Below are positions 12,013 through 22,679 of a stretch of DNA of 64,000 nt, one piece after another (position 1 is the stretch's first letter; every line of letters starts with the position of its first letter). The notes beneath the pieces are model-generated. The model ran no database searches. It was not told where the DNA came from and saw only the letters and a list, made by a program, of their open reading frames with translations. Where the stretch lies: assembly GCA_033439265.1 (NCBI GenBank), contig JAVTVX010000035.1, forward strand, positions 7,358,001 to 7,422,000, in the 5' to 3' direction. This stretch comes from Dillenia suffruticosa. Taxonomy: Eukaryota; Streptophyta; Magnoliopsida; Dilleniales; Dilleniaceae. The position numbers and the translations under genes are program-made.

Positions 12013-12654
12013 GCTTGGACTCACTGGCTCATGCTCTTACTATGTTGGAGTGAATGTTGGATTGAAACGCTTTGGTTACCATAGTTTTCTGCAATTGGTC
12101 TGATCGGCCTGTAACTTGCATTATGAGTTTTACTTTTGATTAACTTAACGATGGTTTTCTTTTGTTGTTTGCTCAAAAAAAAAAAAAAAAAAAAAAAGAA
12201 CACCAACCATTTTTATTCCATTTTTTTCTTTATTTTTTAGATCAGCCAAGCAAGCTTTAACTAGCTCTGTTTCATAGTGTTAATACATTAATTGCTTAAA
12301 CAAGTTTGAAAACACAAACTTAAATTTAGCTTATAGGAGTAGAATCGTTTAAGAATCATCCCTATAAGAGATCTCGAATTCAAATATTTCCTATGTATTC
12401 AAAAAAAAATTACTAAAAAATCTACTTAAACCAATAAAAGTTTGATTACTATATCATACCTCTTTTAAATTAAATTGGCCATAATTTGTATACTTGATCA
12501 GTATAATCGACATTAAGAACAATAATTACCATCAATCAGCTAAAGAGTAAACAAAATTATTCCTGATTTAGTTAAATAACTTTATTAATGAGTATGTAGT
12601 ACTCTAATGAATATATTATGATCAAAGATCACAGACAGAGTTGGATAACAAATC

Positions 12655-13205
12655 TCAGTGCATCAAAACTTCCATTTGCGAGGCTTTCCAGGTGATGACA
12701 TTGTGCCGGGGCAGGCTGAGAGGTGAAAGCCCTTGAACAGTGATTGCAAGCTCTTGACCAAACTGAGAACAGTGCTTCCCAACGCCACAAATGTACCACT
12801 TCTTTCCGGGGCTAGCAAGTGCAATGGTGTCAGCTCCAGAGGTTAGGGCTTGATCAGGAGGCGGCACCGTGAAGTTGGCAAAGGCTGCCCCATCTACCTT
12901 GAACACGTTGTGAACTCCAACCGGGTACCGGAACACTGTATTTCATTTTATAGTATATGCATAAATTCTTGTAGCAATATCAAAACAAGGGACAACGGTA
13001 GTTGCCCCCTACATTTAAAGAAATCTTATGTTTGATTAGTAACCTAGTTTATCACCAACGTGGAACACTTTGTCCTCAGCTCAAGCTTGATAATCATTCA
13101 AAATAGTCCACTCGCATCTCCAACATAGTACTCGGTTGCCATGGCAAGTGAGGGAAGTATAACGGCAACCATAGTGAGGAAGGCTACCATCTGCTTGGAG
13201 GCCAT
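12655..13205 (-). pseudogene. Phytocyanin copy 1, pseudogene (Gln axial ligand)
   Basis: A two-exon blue copper protein gene. Exon 1 is 13044-13205, starting at an ATG and encoding a signal peptide ending LPSLAMA; exon 2 is 12655-12935. Exon 1 is broken. After VGDASG about four bases (the conserved Trp codon plus one base) are missing, which shifts the frame, and the Trp of the QAWAEDKVF-like segment is now TGA. Exon 2 stays open and keeps the copper site: His in GVHNVF, Cys in YICGVG, His in GKHC, and Gln in FGQELAI where its sisters have Met. Its end (KASQMEVLMH) lacks a GPI tail. Splice sites look usable. It is the most upstream-placed copy in plus coordinates and the most diverged. Confidence 0.8.
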
Positions 13206-15514
13206 TGAAGATGACTACTCTGTGTGTCCCTTTGAGGGGTGTGGTACAAACCTATCTCCTATCTATATATATATATACATGTAGCTTACCAGTGTTGGTT
13301 GTTACGATGTGATATTCTTCCAGGAAAGCATCAAAGGTTGCATAGACATACCGGTTTGGAAAACATTGTTGTGCGATTAACACAAAGATTGCTCCTGTCT
13401 TTCTTTCTGGCTGCCTAAAAATTAGAGAAAGAATTTGTCTTGGCCGGCCTTTCTCCTTAGGCAGTAGACATTAAGATGCACCATGTTTGGAGAACTTTTT
13501 TCTAAATTAGTTCCGATAATACTCACGCTAAATTACTCAAAATATAAGTCCAAATATCAATTGATTATAAAAAAATTGTCATTAAAATGCATTACACAAG
13601 TTTTGTCAATAGGGGTCTATAATGCCAAATATAAAGATCAACATCTATTTATTTTGGGCTCTACCAAACCATCTTGGCCACCTACATTTTGCAAACATCA
13701 AATCTTACTCTGGACATTTGAAATTATAATGAAATTTTATAGCATGTTTGGCATACCATATGAAACGAAAATTTCTCCATAAGTGAAATTTATACATCTT
13801 TTGAAGTTTTATGAAAATTCCAAGTTTCACGTGTTAAAGTTTCACATAAAACCGAAAATATATAAATAGAATTTTTATTATTCTTAAAAAGATTAAGAAG
13901 TAAATAAAAAATATTTAAAGCAAAAGTCCATGCCTAACCTTGCCCTTGCCCATTAATCAAGTAAGCTACGCCAGGACTGTGAGTATTGTCTTAGTTTCTT
14001 TTTTTTTTTTTTTTTTTAATTTTCACCTACCGGTATTTCAGTATTATCCGGCTAATCCGGTTTGAATACTGTGGGGTCCATTAAAAGGTTGACTCTTTCA
14101 AATTCCATTTCTCTATTTCGATAACCTAAGACCTATGGTTAAGAGAGTGCAGTGTTCTGTCGCTCCACCCATCTGGAATTTTAGGACTAAATTATAAACC
14201 ACACCTTTGGGATCTACTACCCTATAATTTTTATGGTCAATGTAGTTCTTTTTAATTCATTATTACACAAAGAAAAAATGGGTATTATGATTGTTAAGAA
14301 TTAACTACATCCAACTAGGAGTCATTTATAATTGTTTTTCACCATGGAAAATAATATTTTTCTTAAAAGTTAATTATAACCAAAATTAGTGATACAGAGA
14401 GACTGCATATTAGCATTTCAAATTGCGAGTTTGAGCTTCCATAGTAAGTAATGTAGTATCCCTTAGGCTCTCAGGCTCAACCTTGAGCCCATTTTCAAAT
14501 TACTATTATAATTATAGTTTTATATGGAAAAATTTAATAAGACACTATTTTTTTTATAAAATATTTTTTATTTTACTTGAAAAATATTACGAGTGAAAAA
14601 AATTAAACTAAATGAAAAGGGAGCTAAACTGAGTCAAGTTGAAGCTTTTCAAACATAACTCCGAAAAATCTTTACAATTGACCATAAAAGATTTATACAT
14701 TTTTTTTTTCCTTATCACCGGTAATCGAAAACCCACAAATCCAATTTGAACAGTAGTAGGGTTGAAATTATTCAGTTTTAACAAATTGATGAAACCGATG
14801 GATGATAAATGTTTTTGACCTAGCATGACCCAATGCAGAGCTATTTGAATTAAATGTATCCATTCGGAAGAAGGTGAGCAAGAAAGAAGGAAAATGAGCT
14901 ATTTATAGGGAGTGAAGCTAGTCATATACATGCCACAGCCATGGATGATATCCTCAATAAAGTTCCCAATTTTATTTGAGACCCTCAAAACTTTCCATCT
15001 AAAATATGAGGCATGAAAGTATTAAAATTTGTAAGAGTGCATGCAATAATAAAAATATGGGCCTATGAAACACAATCATATTACATAGTTCTTACTTTCG
15101 AAGATTTCCCTAAATCTCCATGCTCTCTAGCATTACAGCAGCAGCAAACTAAAATCATTCCATTTTCATAAACTCAATCAACCAATTCTTCCTCCCACCG
15201 GATTATTTGATGGGCTGGAGAGGGTTGTCTTATTTATTTATTTATTAAACTCGAACACCCATAATAAAGCTTGTGTAGCTATGAAAGGCGAACATCACTT
15301 TGTATATTAAAATCACAAATCAAATAAAACTTGTATTATCTCAAACCAAGGTACAAAAAAGAGAAATTCGAATCAAAAGAAATTGACATCTTTCAGAAAC
15401 AAAAACAATATTAATTCCATGGACCAAAAACTAATCTTGGTATCATATTGAGGCAAAGTTTATTCAAATCAAATATATATCCATATATTTTTTATTTATT
15501 AAAGTGGGCTGCTC

Positions 15515-16329
15515 TTAGGCCAAGATCATCACCATAAGTGCAACCATAGCTGCAGTCACAACTTGGTATCCGGAAGCAACATTTGCAAATGCAAAGTTAG
15601 AAGGAGGATTGGCTGTTGGCGTTGGCATTGGCATGGGGGTGGGTGCAGGGGCTCCTACCCTGGACGCAACATTGATGGCCAGCTTCATGCCCAAGTCCGC
15701 ACAGTGGTTCCCAATACCGCAGATGTACCATTTCTTTCCCGGAGTGAGAAGTGCAATCGTGTCATTTCCGCTTGTGAATGCCTCGTTCGCTGGTGGAATA
15801 GTGCAGTTATGGAAGGCAGTCCCGTTCACCTTGAATACGTTGTGTTTATCCTTTGTGTATGTGAAAACTGTTCCTCGTGAAGGGAGGATGAAACAAAATA
15901 TATCCATTAGATATATACTTGAAAAATAAAAATTACTTAGGAAAAACTTAGCGAGGATTATATAATTTAATCAATAAAAATAGATTTTAGTGTCACACAA
16001 AACATTCTTTTATATTAAAATTAATAGTTTATGGTGATATTAATTTGGGAAAGATCACTCCAATTGGACTAAAAAATTTTGTCATTTGGGCAGATGATGT
16101 TATGCATTTTGAAGAAAATTTCAACAAATTGCAAATTAAAAACAAAAAAGAAGGCTAACTTACTCAGATTATCGCCAACCATGAAAACTTTATCCTTAGC
16201 CCAGCCATCATAATCAAACTTGGTAGTCCAACCTTTAGCATCGCCGACAATATGGTCAGTTGCTAATGCAGCTGAGGATAGAAAAACGACGACAACGGCA
16301 AGGATGGTGAAGAATTGCATAAAAGCCAT
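15515..16329 (-). CDS. Phytocyanin copy 2: blue copper protein with probable GPI anchor
   Basis: A secreted small copper protein, presumably at the plasma membrane or wall; the physiological partner is unknown. Exon 1 is 16164-16329 and exon 2 is 15515-15867, joined in phase to 172 aa. Residues 1-23 are a signal peptide ending SSAALA. The plastocyanin-like domain spans about 24-126. Type 1 copper ligands are H64, C105, H110 and M116, with the usual disulfide C77-C111. A Pro/Thr/Ala-rich spacer (about 127-147) and a hydrophobic C-terminus ending VALMVMILA suggest GPI anchoring. Met as axial ligand places it with uclacyanin or plantacyanin-like proteins rather than stellacyanins. Intact, and one of two intact copies in a cluster of five. 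A TATA-like CTATAAAAA lies about 100 bp upstream. Confidence 0.88.
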
Positions 16330-16427
16330 TGATGCTAACTAGATGAACTTAGTTTAACCCCGAATGACTTGGAAATGATTACCTTTGGATGGGTTCTACA
16401 AGCGGTCGTAAAAGGTCTTTTTATAGT

Positions 16428-16436
16428 GAAAAATAG
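16428..16436 (-). promoter_or_regulatory. TATA box of phytocyanin copy 2
   Basis: CTATAAAAA on the minus strand, about 100 bp upstream of the ATG at 16329. Position and sequence fit a plant core promoter. Confidence 0.55.
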
Positions 16437-16785
16437 TTCTTCTTCCTTGTAAATTCCTGTTGTAAGGGTCCCTCCAAAAGGGAGACATTGTAGGTTAAAC
16501 CGGCTTTAGTCGGCAAATCACTAGCCGTCACATGTTAAAGGATCAAGGAACCTCGATTTGCCCAAGAAAGTCCAGCTTACAATGTTGCTGCCAGCAGCTT
16601 GGACAAGGGATATGCTTTTGTCTTCTGCTTAGTTGGAGAGCCGATCTCTTGTGATGATACTAGATCTGCTTAACTAATATCTTAAGTTTGAATATTAAGA
16701 ATAAAAAAATTAAATTTGGGAGAGCTAACCCCATAACGGGTCTCGAGTGTCAGGTTGGATTACTCGGAGCAATTCATATACGGTG

Positions 16786-16790
<5 letters not shown>

Positions 16791-16818
<28 letters not shown>
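16791..16818. repeat. (GA)n microsatellite
   Basis: Fourteen GA units between phytocyanin copies 2 and 3. Confidence 0.9.
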
Positions 16819-16821
<3 letters not shown>

Positions 16822-18712
16822 TGGTGGAATAAAAGGGGATGGCATGATTCGGCAATTCCATTTGTTTCGCGATTTTGGCTGTTCTTTTTGGGTTTTTGTT
16901 TGTTCTTTAGTATTCAAGCTGAAACAAGGGGGCTTCTAGACAGAAATATCACTTTAGGCAATTATTACTTCCGGCATTTTTAATACAAGAATAATATACC
17001 CACACACTTGACATAATTTCTTTCACACATCTACTACCGTAATTAAAAAAATTTTACGTGGAAGTAGACATGCGGTAGGAGGAAAAAAGAGATTAAATAT
17101 TACGTATTTAAATTTTTATTTCATTTTATGTGTTAATCAAATATTTATTGGGTAGGTTATGTTATTTAATAAACTTAATTTTTTTGTGTTAGATTATAGG
17201 TATCAGGTTATCTAATAATTTGATCTAAGTGTCATGAACTCGATTTTAACATTTTTGTTGCCCCCCCCCCCCCCAAGATTGTATTTACGTGCAGTTGGCT
17301 TTCTCGAAGGGCTAGCGTGCAAGGATGTAGCTCTAATTCATGCCTTGTTGGTACGGCCTAGGGCTGTACCCGCAGGACGGTCTAACCTTTCACCTGCCAA
17401 AGGCCTCTTATGTGCCCGTGTGAATGAACGACATTAACATTGTCTATCTGACCTCCCATCTTAGTTTTTTTTTTTTCAAGAAAAAAAATGTATTTAGACT
17501 CTAAATTGTGCATATGATTTGCTTTCTTCCTCTTCGTTCTCACTTGGGAAAAAGCTCATGAAATTGCTAACAATAATTAATATTTTTCAGAGAAATCTTT
17601 TAGATTTTGGAGTCAGGAGAAAGAAAAAGGCATAAGGTTAGTGCATTGCTTGTAAAATTTAAATGGACGGAATTCTAACTCTATTTACTCAGAGTTTGAT
17701 CAACTTATACTTCTAAAATTTGGAAAGTAATTAACTACAATAAAAGGTCTTAATTTATTCAAAAATAGGCTAAACCATAGAGGGGTATTTGTAATTTTAG
17801 TCACGCACCACTTGTGTGCACATTAATAAAAGCAATCCTCGATTTAAGAAGGATTCGCAGCATGTCAAGCTCCATAAATATATATTTTTTTTAACATCAT
17901 ATTGAAATTAAAAGAAAAAAAAAAAAGGCAAACCAAATAAACATTTTTATTAGGAAAAGCAAGTTTGGGTCATTGAGTTGGGCCCCTTGGATTACAATTT
18001 CCTCCATCGGACACTCAACAGTCTCAACTCATTTTGTATCAATATCCGTTGAAAAACTGAAGCATAAATAAAATTGAATTTAGAAGGCTTAAGTTGAATC
18101 ATCGATAAAAAATCACAGTCAAGGCCGCAACTATAATAACAAAACATACCCAGCGCAATTACAATACAAAACACCTCATTCTTGCATAGAGGGGCTCAAA
18201 TGTTTTTTCGGAGAGATAGCATTCAAATTAATACATATATTTCCATATTTTTTGCGAAACTTATATATAAAAAAATAAATAAATAACACCCACAATATCT
18301 TCAAGATGGCGTTTCTTTTTGCACGGAAACTCCCTTTTAAAATAATGAGGGAGTAGGAACTAGAAAGAGTCTCCTTCTATGGAAAAAATGAAAGGTTCCC
18401 CCCCCCCCCACCAAAACGTTTGGCTAAAAGGAGTTTCTTCCTTTTGTTTCCCCACATACTCCGGAATTAATCTAGGGGTTGGTTTAGTCAAAGATGGGAA
18501 GAATAATAATGGTAATTGCGGATAATCAAATAGGCAATAAGGGAAAAGTGCAAAGTATTCTACCCACATAGAATGACAATTAGAAAATTGCAAATCAAAC
18601 TGATCAAACCTCTTAAAAATCCTAAAATTTGATGGAAATTGTTGGGGGGATATAAAATGGAACATAACTGCAGAATAGCTTTAAATCCGGGGCAAACAAG
18701 TTGCGACCAAAA

Positions 18713-19331
18713 CTAGTAGTGTAGTTTGGCCGGAGCTGGAGCCGGTGCTCCAAACTTGGAGACAACATTGATGGCTAGCTTCATGCCTAGATTGGCACAG
18801 TGCTTTCCAACACCACAAATGTACCCTTTTTTCCCAGGAGTGATAAGAGTTATTGTGTCATTTCGATGCTTAATGCTTCGTTTGGTGGTGGAATAATACT
18901 GTCCTGGAAGCCAATGGATTGTGTTTTTCCACCGGGCATTGAAACACTGAAACCATGCACACAATATGGAAAAAAATTAGTAATTTCTCTATGAAACTTT
19001 TATTTGCCTCGATCAAAATATTCCTTAAAATGCAATTCCCATTAATAAGTAGATTGAGTATTAGAAGAATACTTTGAAATTTAATGGTATCTGGTTACCC
19101 CCTCGATTCAATAAGTCGAACGTCCTCGCCCTATAACTCTCCAAATAATAATAATAATGATAATAATATCACTTACGTATTTTATCTCTAACTGACGGCT
19201 TTAACCTTAGCCCAAGCTGCATAATCAAAGTTAGTATTCCAACCACTGTTCTCTCCCACAAAATATTCGGTTGCTGCAATTGAGGGTAAAATGACACCAA
19301 TAATGAGGGCAAGCGTTTGCTTTGAAACCAA
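18713..19331 (-). pseudogene. Phytocyanin copy 3, pseudogene
   Basis: Exon 1 remnant (about 19170-19331) keeps the frame SKQTLALIIGVILPSIAATE and VGENSGW, but the start codon is TTG instead of ATG. Its end is broken: after AWAKVKAVS come TAG and TAA, so the VFxVGDKL segment is lost. Exon 2 (18713-18946) has frameshifts: the PVEKHN part, the IIPPPNEAL part and the RNDTITLITPGKKGY part lie in different frames. The copper-site end is still recognisable (YICGVGKHCANLGMKLAI), followed by a short Pro/Ala tail (APAPAPAK). Clearly non-functional. Confidence 0.85.
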
Positions 19332-20185
19332 TTGGTGCGATAGTAGTAGCTAAACTTTGGAGAAAAGCTATTTTTGAATGGTACATAGAGGTTTTAGAGG
19401 GTCCTATATAAACTCTTACAGTGTTTGAACAATTCAATCATGAACCTCAGGAAGACCGAAGTGGGCTTTGGCTTGTCAAAGACATGTTTGGCTAACTAGG
19501 GTTTGGAAGTTAGTGCCAGACGGTTGGCAATGGAAAATTTTAATACTTAACATAAAAAATCTAGTATAATACTTAACATTGGCAATGGAAGCATTCATAG
19601 ACACTTGCCATTACAAAATGCAGCTTGAGCTCATAGGAAAGGAAAAGATCAATCGCCCCCCCCCCCAAAAAAATATAATCATTTAATTATTATTTTTGTC
19701 CCAAAAATAATTTCGTGATAATATATTTATTATATTATACTATCTAGTTGAATTTTTAACATGGAGTAGTAATATATTATTAGCATCATTACATCCTATA
19801 AATGCAGTTTCAACGAAAAGCATCTTTTGTCGTGCCTTAATGACTAAACCAAGATCACCATAGCTGCTATACTTTATGAAATATTTGGGCTTTCCATTTT
19901 GAAATCTTATTAATTATATTAATACATTTTATTTTGCCTAGAAAGAAAATATCAAACGAGATGAGAATGAAAAAAAGCATGGGTTCTAATTCATTTCTCC
20001 CGGATACTACACAATTTTGTAGGTATCAGTAGAATATCACATTAAAAAATAACAAAAAAATTACAAGCACAACCGTTTTAAAATCCTGAGATAGGATAAA
20101 AGTACTACGTCGAAGGATCTATATTCCTCCTATATTATTATTCTTAACAATGGCAAGCGCAGCAGAATTGCTGCTAGTAGAGCGA

Positions 20186-20656
20186 TTAGTGATGATGATG
20201 TGGGAGGACAACTTTGATTACTAGCTTCATGCCTAACTTGGCGCAGTGCTTTCCAACACCACAAATGTACCATTTTTTCCAGGAGTGAGAAGAGTAATTG
20301 TGTCATTTGCCGGTGGTGAATGCTTCATTTGCCGATGGGATAATGCAATGGTGGAAACCGGTACCGTTCACTTTCAATACGTTGTGTTTTCCGACTGGAT
20401 ACTTAAACATTGCAATTATAAATCACGAATGGAGGCAAAAAATATATGAAAAAAGAATTCATATAAATAAAAATAAAAATCAACAGGGCGCAACAATGTA
20501 CCGCCAAGTGAAAACTTTATGCCTAGCCCAAACTTTATAATCGAAATTAGTAGTCCAGCCACTAGCATCACCAACTATGAACTCGGTTGCTGGGGTAGCC
20601 GATGGTAAAACAACACCAATAATTGCAAGGACAACAAGCACTTTCTTTGAAGCCAT
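20186..20656 (-). pseudogene. Phytocyanin copy 4, pseudogene
   Basis: A two-exon gene closest in sequence to copy 5. Exon 1 starts at the ATG at 20654-20656 and reads through a signal peptide (VLVVLAIIGVVLP) and VGDASGWTTNFDY. It then goes wrong after KVFT, where the VGDKL segment and the donor are lost. The exon 2 acceptor is GCAA in place of the GCAG seen in copy 5, so its AG is gone. Exon 2 (20186-20409) has one extra A in the TTGND region, giving a TGA, and one A fewer in the GKKWY region, which restores the frame. The copper-site end GVGKHCAKLGMKL and a PHHHH terminus remain. Several independent lesions, so not functional. Confidence 0.85.
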
Positions 20657-21878
20657 GTGAGCTAATAGTAGCTAATCTCTTTCTTTTTCTTTGACTAAAA
20701 AGCTTATCTTTGGCCTCAATCTCTACTCTCTAACTTGCTCAAAGTGGGTTTTTGGATTAAAGCTTATACCCTTGGGTGATTTCTGTTGTGGCTGAGTCTG
20801 TTTGAAGAATTCAATCATTGGGTCTGGAAAAATATTGAGAGAGATTAGTGGGGTTGGTCGGCAAAGCACTGTCTTGGGTTTCTTACTTGGTCAAAGAAAC
20901 CTCAGTTTTGTTTAGGAGACCATGTCCACAGTGGGGTTACTTCCTTTTTTTCGAATTATAAGGGGGCATAGCTTTGGCTAGCTAGAGGTTTGGAAGATTG
21001 CACCAGACGGCTTGGAGTAAAGGAAATTACAAAATTATTTTTTAATTAAAATAGTGGAGGCAGATATTATTAATTATTTTATTTTTTAAATCTTGAACAT
21101 AATATTATACAGCGAAAAGTAAATACTTATTAACAATTTTTTTCACTTTTGTGCAGATTTTGTGAGAGTGTCATGGAACGCTTGCGGTCATAATTGGCCT
21201 ATAGCTGAGTCTTAATAAGTTCATATTGGTCGAGTCGTGACCACAATAACCATATTTCAGCCATAGGGTTTTGGATAGTGGTTTGTTTACCAGGTATTTT
21301 GCTCACTTTCTTTTCCCTTTTACTTTTGTTAGAAACAGCACACCTAATGCTAATGCGTGTTGCTGGGTTTTCTCTTATAGGTGATTTGGTTTTTTTTTTT
21401 GGGGGGGGGGGTGGGGTTTCCCCTTAAGTGGCATTACTGGACTACCCTATTAGTGAGACGTTGATTTGCAGTAGCGGCCATTTTGTAGGCTCAGGAAAAT
21501 AGTGTTTGGCATACTTTTGTTGATGTTGATGCCATTATTATTGCGATCCTGTTAAGGTTTTGTAGTAGTTGATGTTAAGTTTAGACTGACAGGTTTAAAA
21601 AGACTGAGATTAGATGGTTTGGTTCGACAATCTTATTTCTCATTTAGAGACAAAAATCCATTACATTAACCAATCAACTTTCGTCTTCAATGACCAGACC
21701 AAAGAAAATGAAAGAAAATATACTATTTCATTTGGATAAGGGATTACACAACAATTAAACAGTACATGAATTTTAACAAGAGAAGTACACACCGAACTAT
21801 TCTTATTTTGTGACATAACGATAGTAAAAGCAACAATTGGAGCTAAAGAAACCCGAAGCAACACAGCTAAAAGCAGAA

Positions 21879-22355
21879 TTAGTGATGATGTGGGAGGACA
21901 ACTCTAATGGCCAGCTTCATGCCTAACTTGGCGCAGTGCTTTCCAACCCCACATATGTACCCTTTTTTTCCGGGCGTCAGAAGAGTGATTATGTCGTTTC
22001 CGGTAGTAAACGCTTCATTTGCGGGTGGAATGATGCAATGGTGCAAACCGGTAGCGTTCACCTTAAATACGTTGTGTTTTCCAACTGGGTATTTAAACAC
22101 TGCACTCATATGCAATATTAAAATTAATACTTTAATCATAAAATGTTATTAAGAACAATAAAAAAAAAAGGGATCATACCAACCTAGTTTATCTCCGACA
22201 GTGAAAACTTTACCCTTAGCCCAAGCTTTATAATCAAAATTAGTAGTCCAACCTTTATCATCTCCAACTATAAACTCAGTTGCTAAGGTCAGTGAGGGTA
22301 AAACAACCCCAATAATAACAAGGATAGCAAGCAGATGCTTTGAATTCGAAGCCAT
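21879..22355 (-). CDS. Phytocyanin copy 5: secreted blue copper protein
   Basis: Exon 1 is 22184-22355 and exon 2 is 21879-22099; they join in phase to 130 aa. Residues 1-25 are a signal peptide ending LPSLTLA. The plastocyanin-like domain fills the rest. Copper ligands are H66, C107, H112 and M118, with the disulfide C79-C113. Unlike copy 2 it has no Pro-rich spacer or hydrophobic tail, so it should be a soluble apoplastic protein. It ends in VVLPHHH, a short His tail shared with pseudogene copy 4. Gly104 replaces the Trp found before YIC in copies 1 and 2. The donor is CTAG|GTTGGT, weaker than consensus but fixed by phase. Intact. Confidence 0.87.
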
Positions 22356-22457
22356 TTGAAGCTATCTATAGTATCCCTAATCTATGGTCTAGCTCGTTCG
22401 AAGTGGGTTTTTGAGAGAAGTGAGGTTTTGTATGATTTGTCTATTGAGAGTCTCACT

Positions 22458-22467
22458 CTATATATAG
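22458..22467 (-). promoter_or_regulatory. TATA box of phytocyanin copy 5
   Basis: CTATATATAG about 105 bp upstream of the ATG at 22355, inside a TA-rich stretch. Good plant TATA consensus and spacing. Confidence 0.6.
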
Positions 22468-22679
22468 TAACATTGGTTTGAAAATTTCAATCATGTGGTC
22501 GGCAAATCACCAATGGATTGCTTAATGGGTCAAGGAAGCTTTGGCTTTGTTTTGATCATGTTAGGGATTTACATTTATTCATCTATTTTTTTTTATTATA
22601 AGGTACCAAAACTTTGGCTAGCTAGAGGCTTGGAAGATAGCACACCAAACGGTCGGGAGAGTGAAAGAAATTAAAATTT

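Noticed and set aside
15563-15929. Two long plus-strand ORFs over phytocyanin copy 2
   Set aside because: They are antisense shadows of exon 2. The minus-strand frame carries the copper-site motifs and splice sites.
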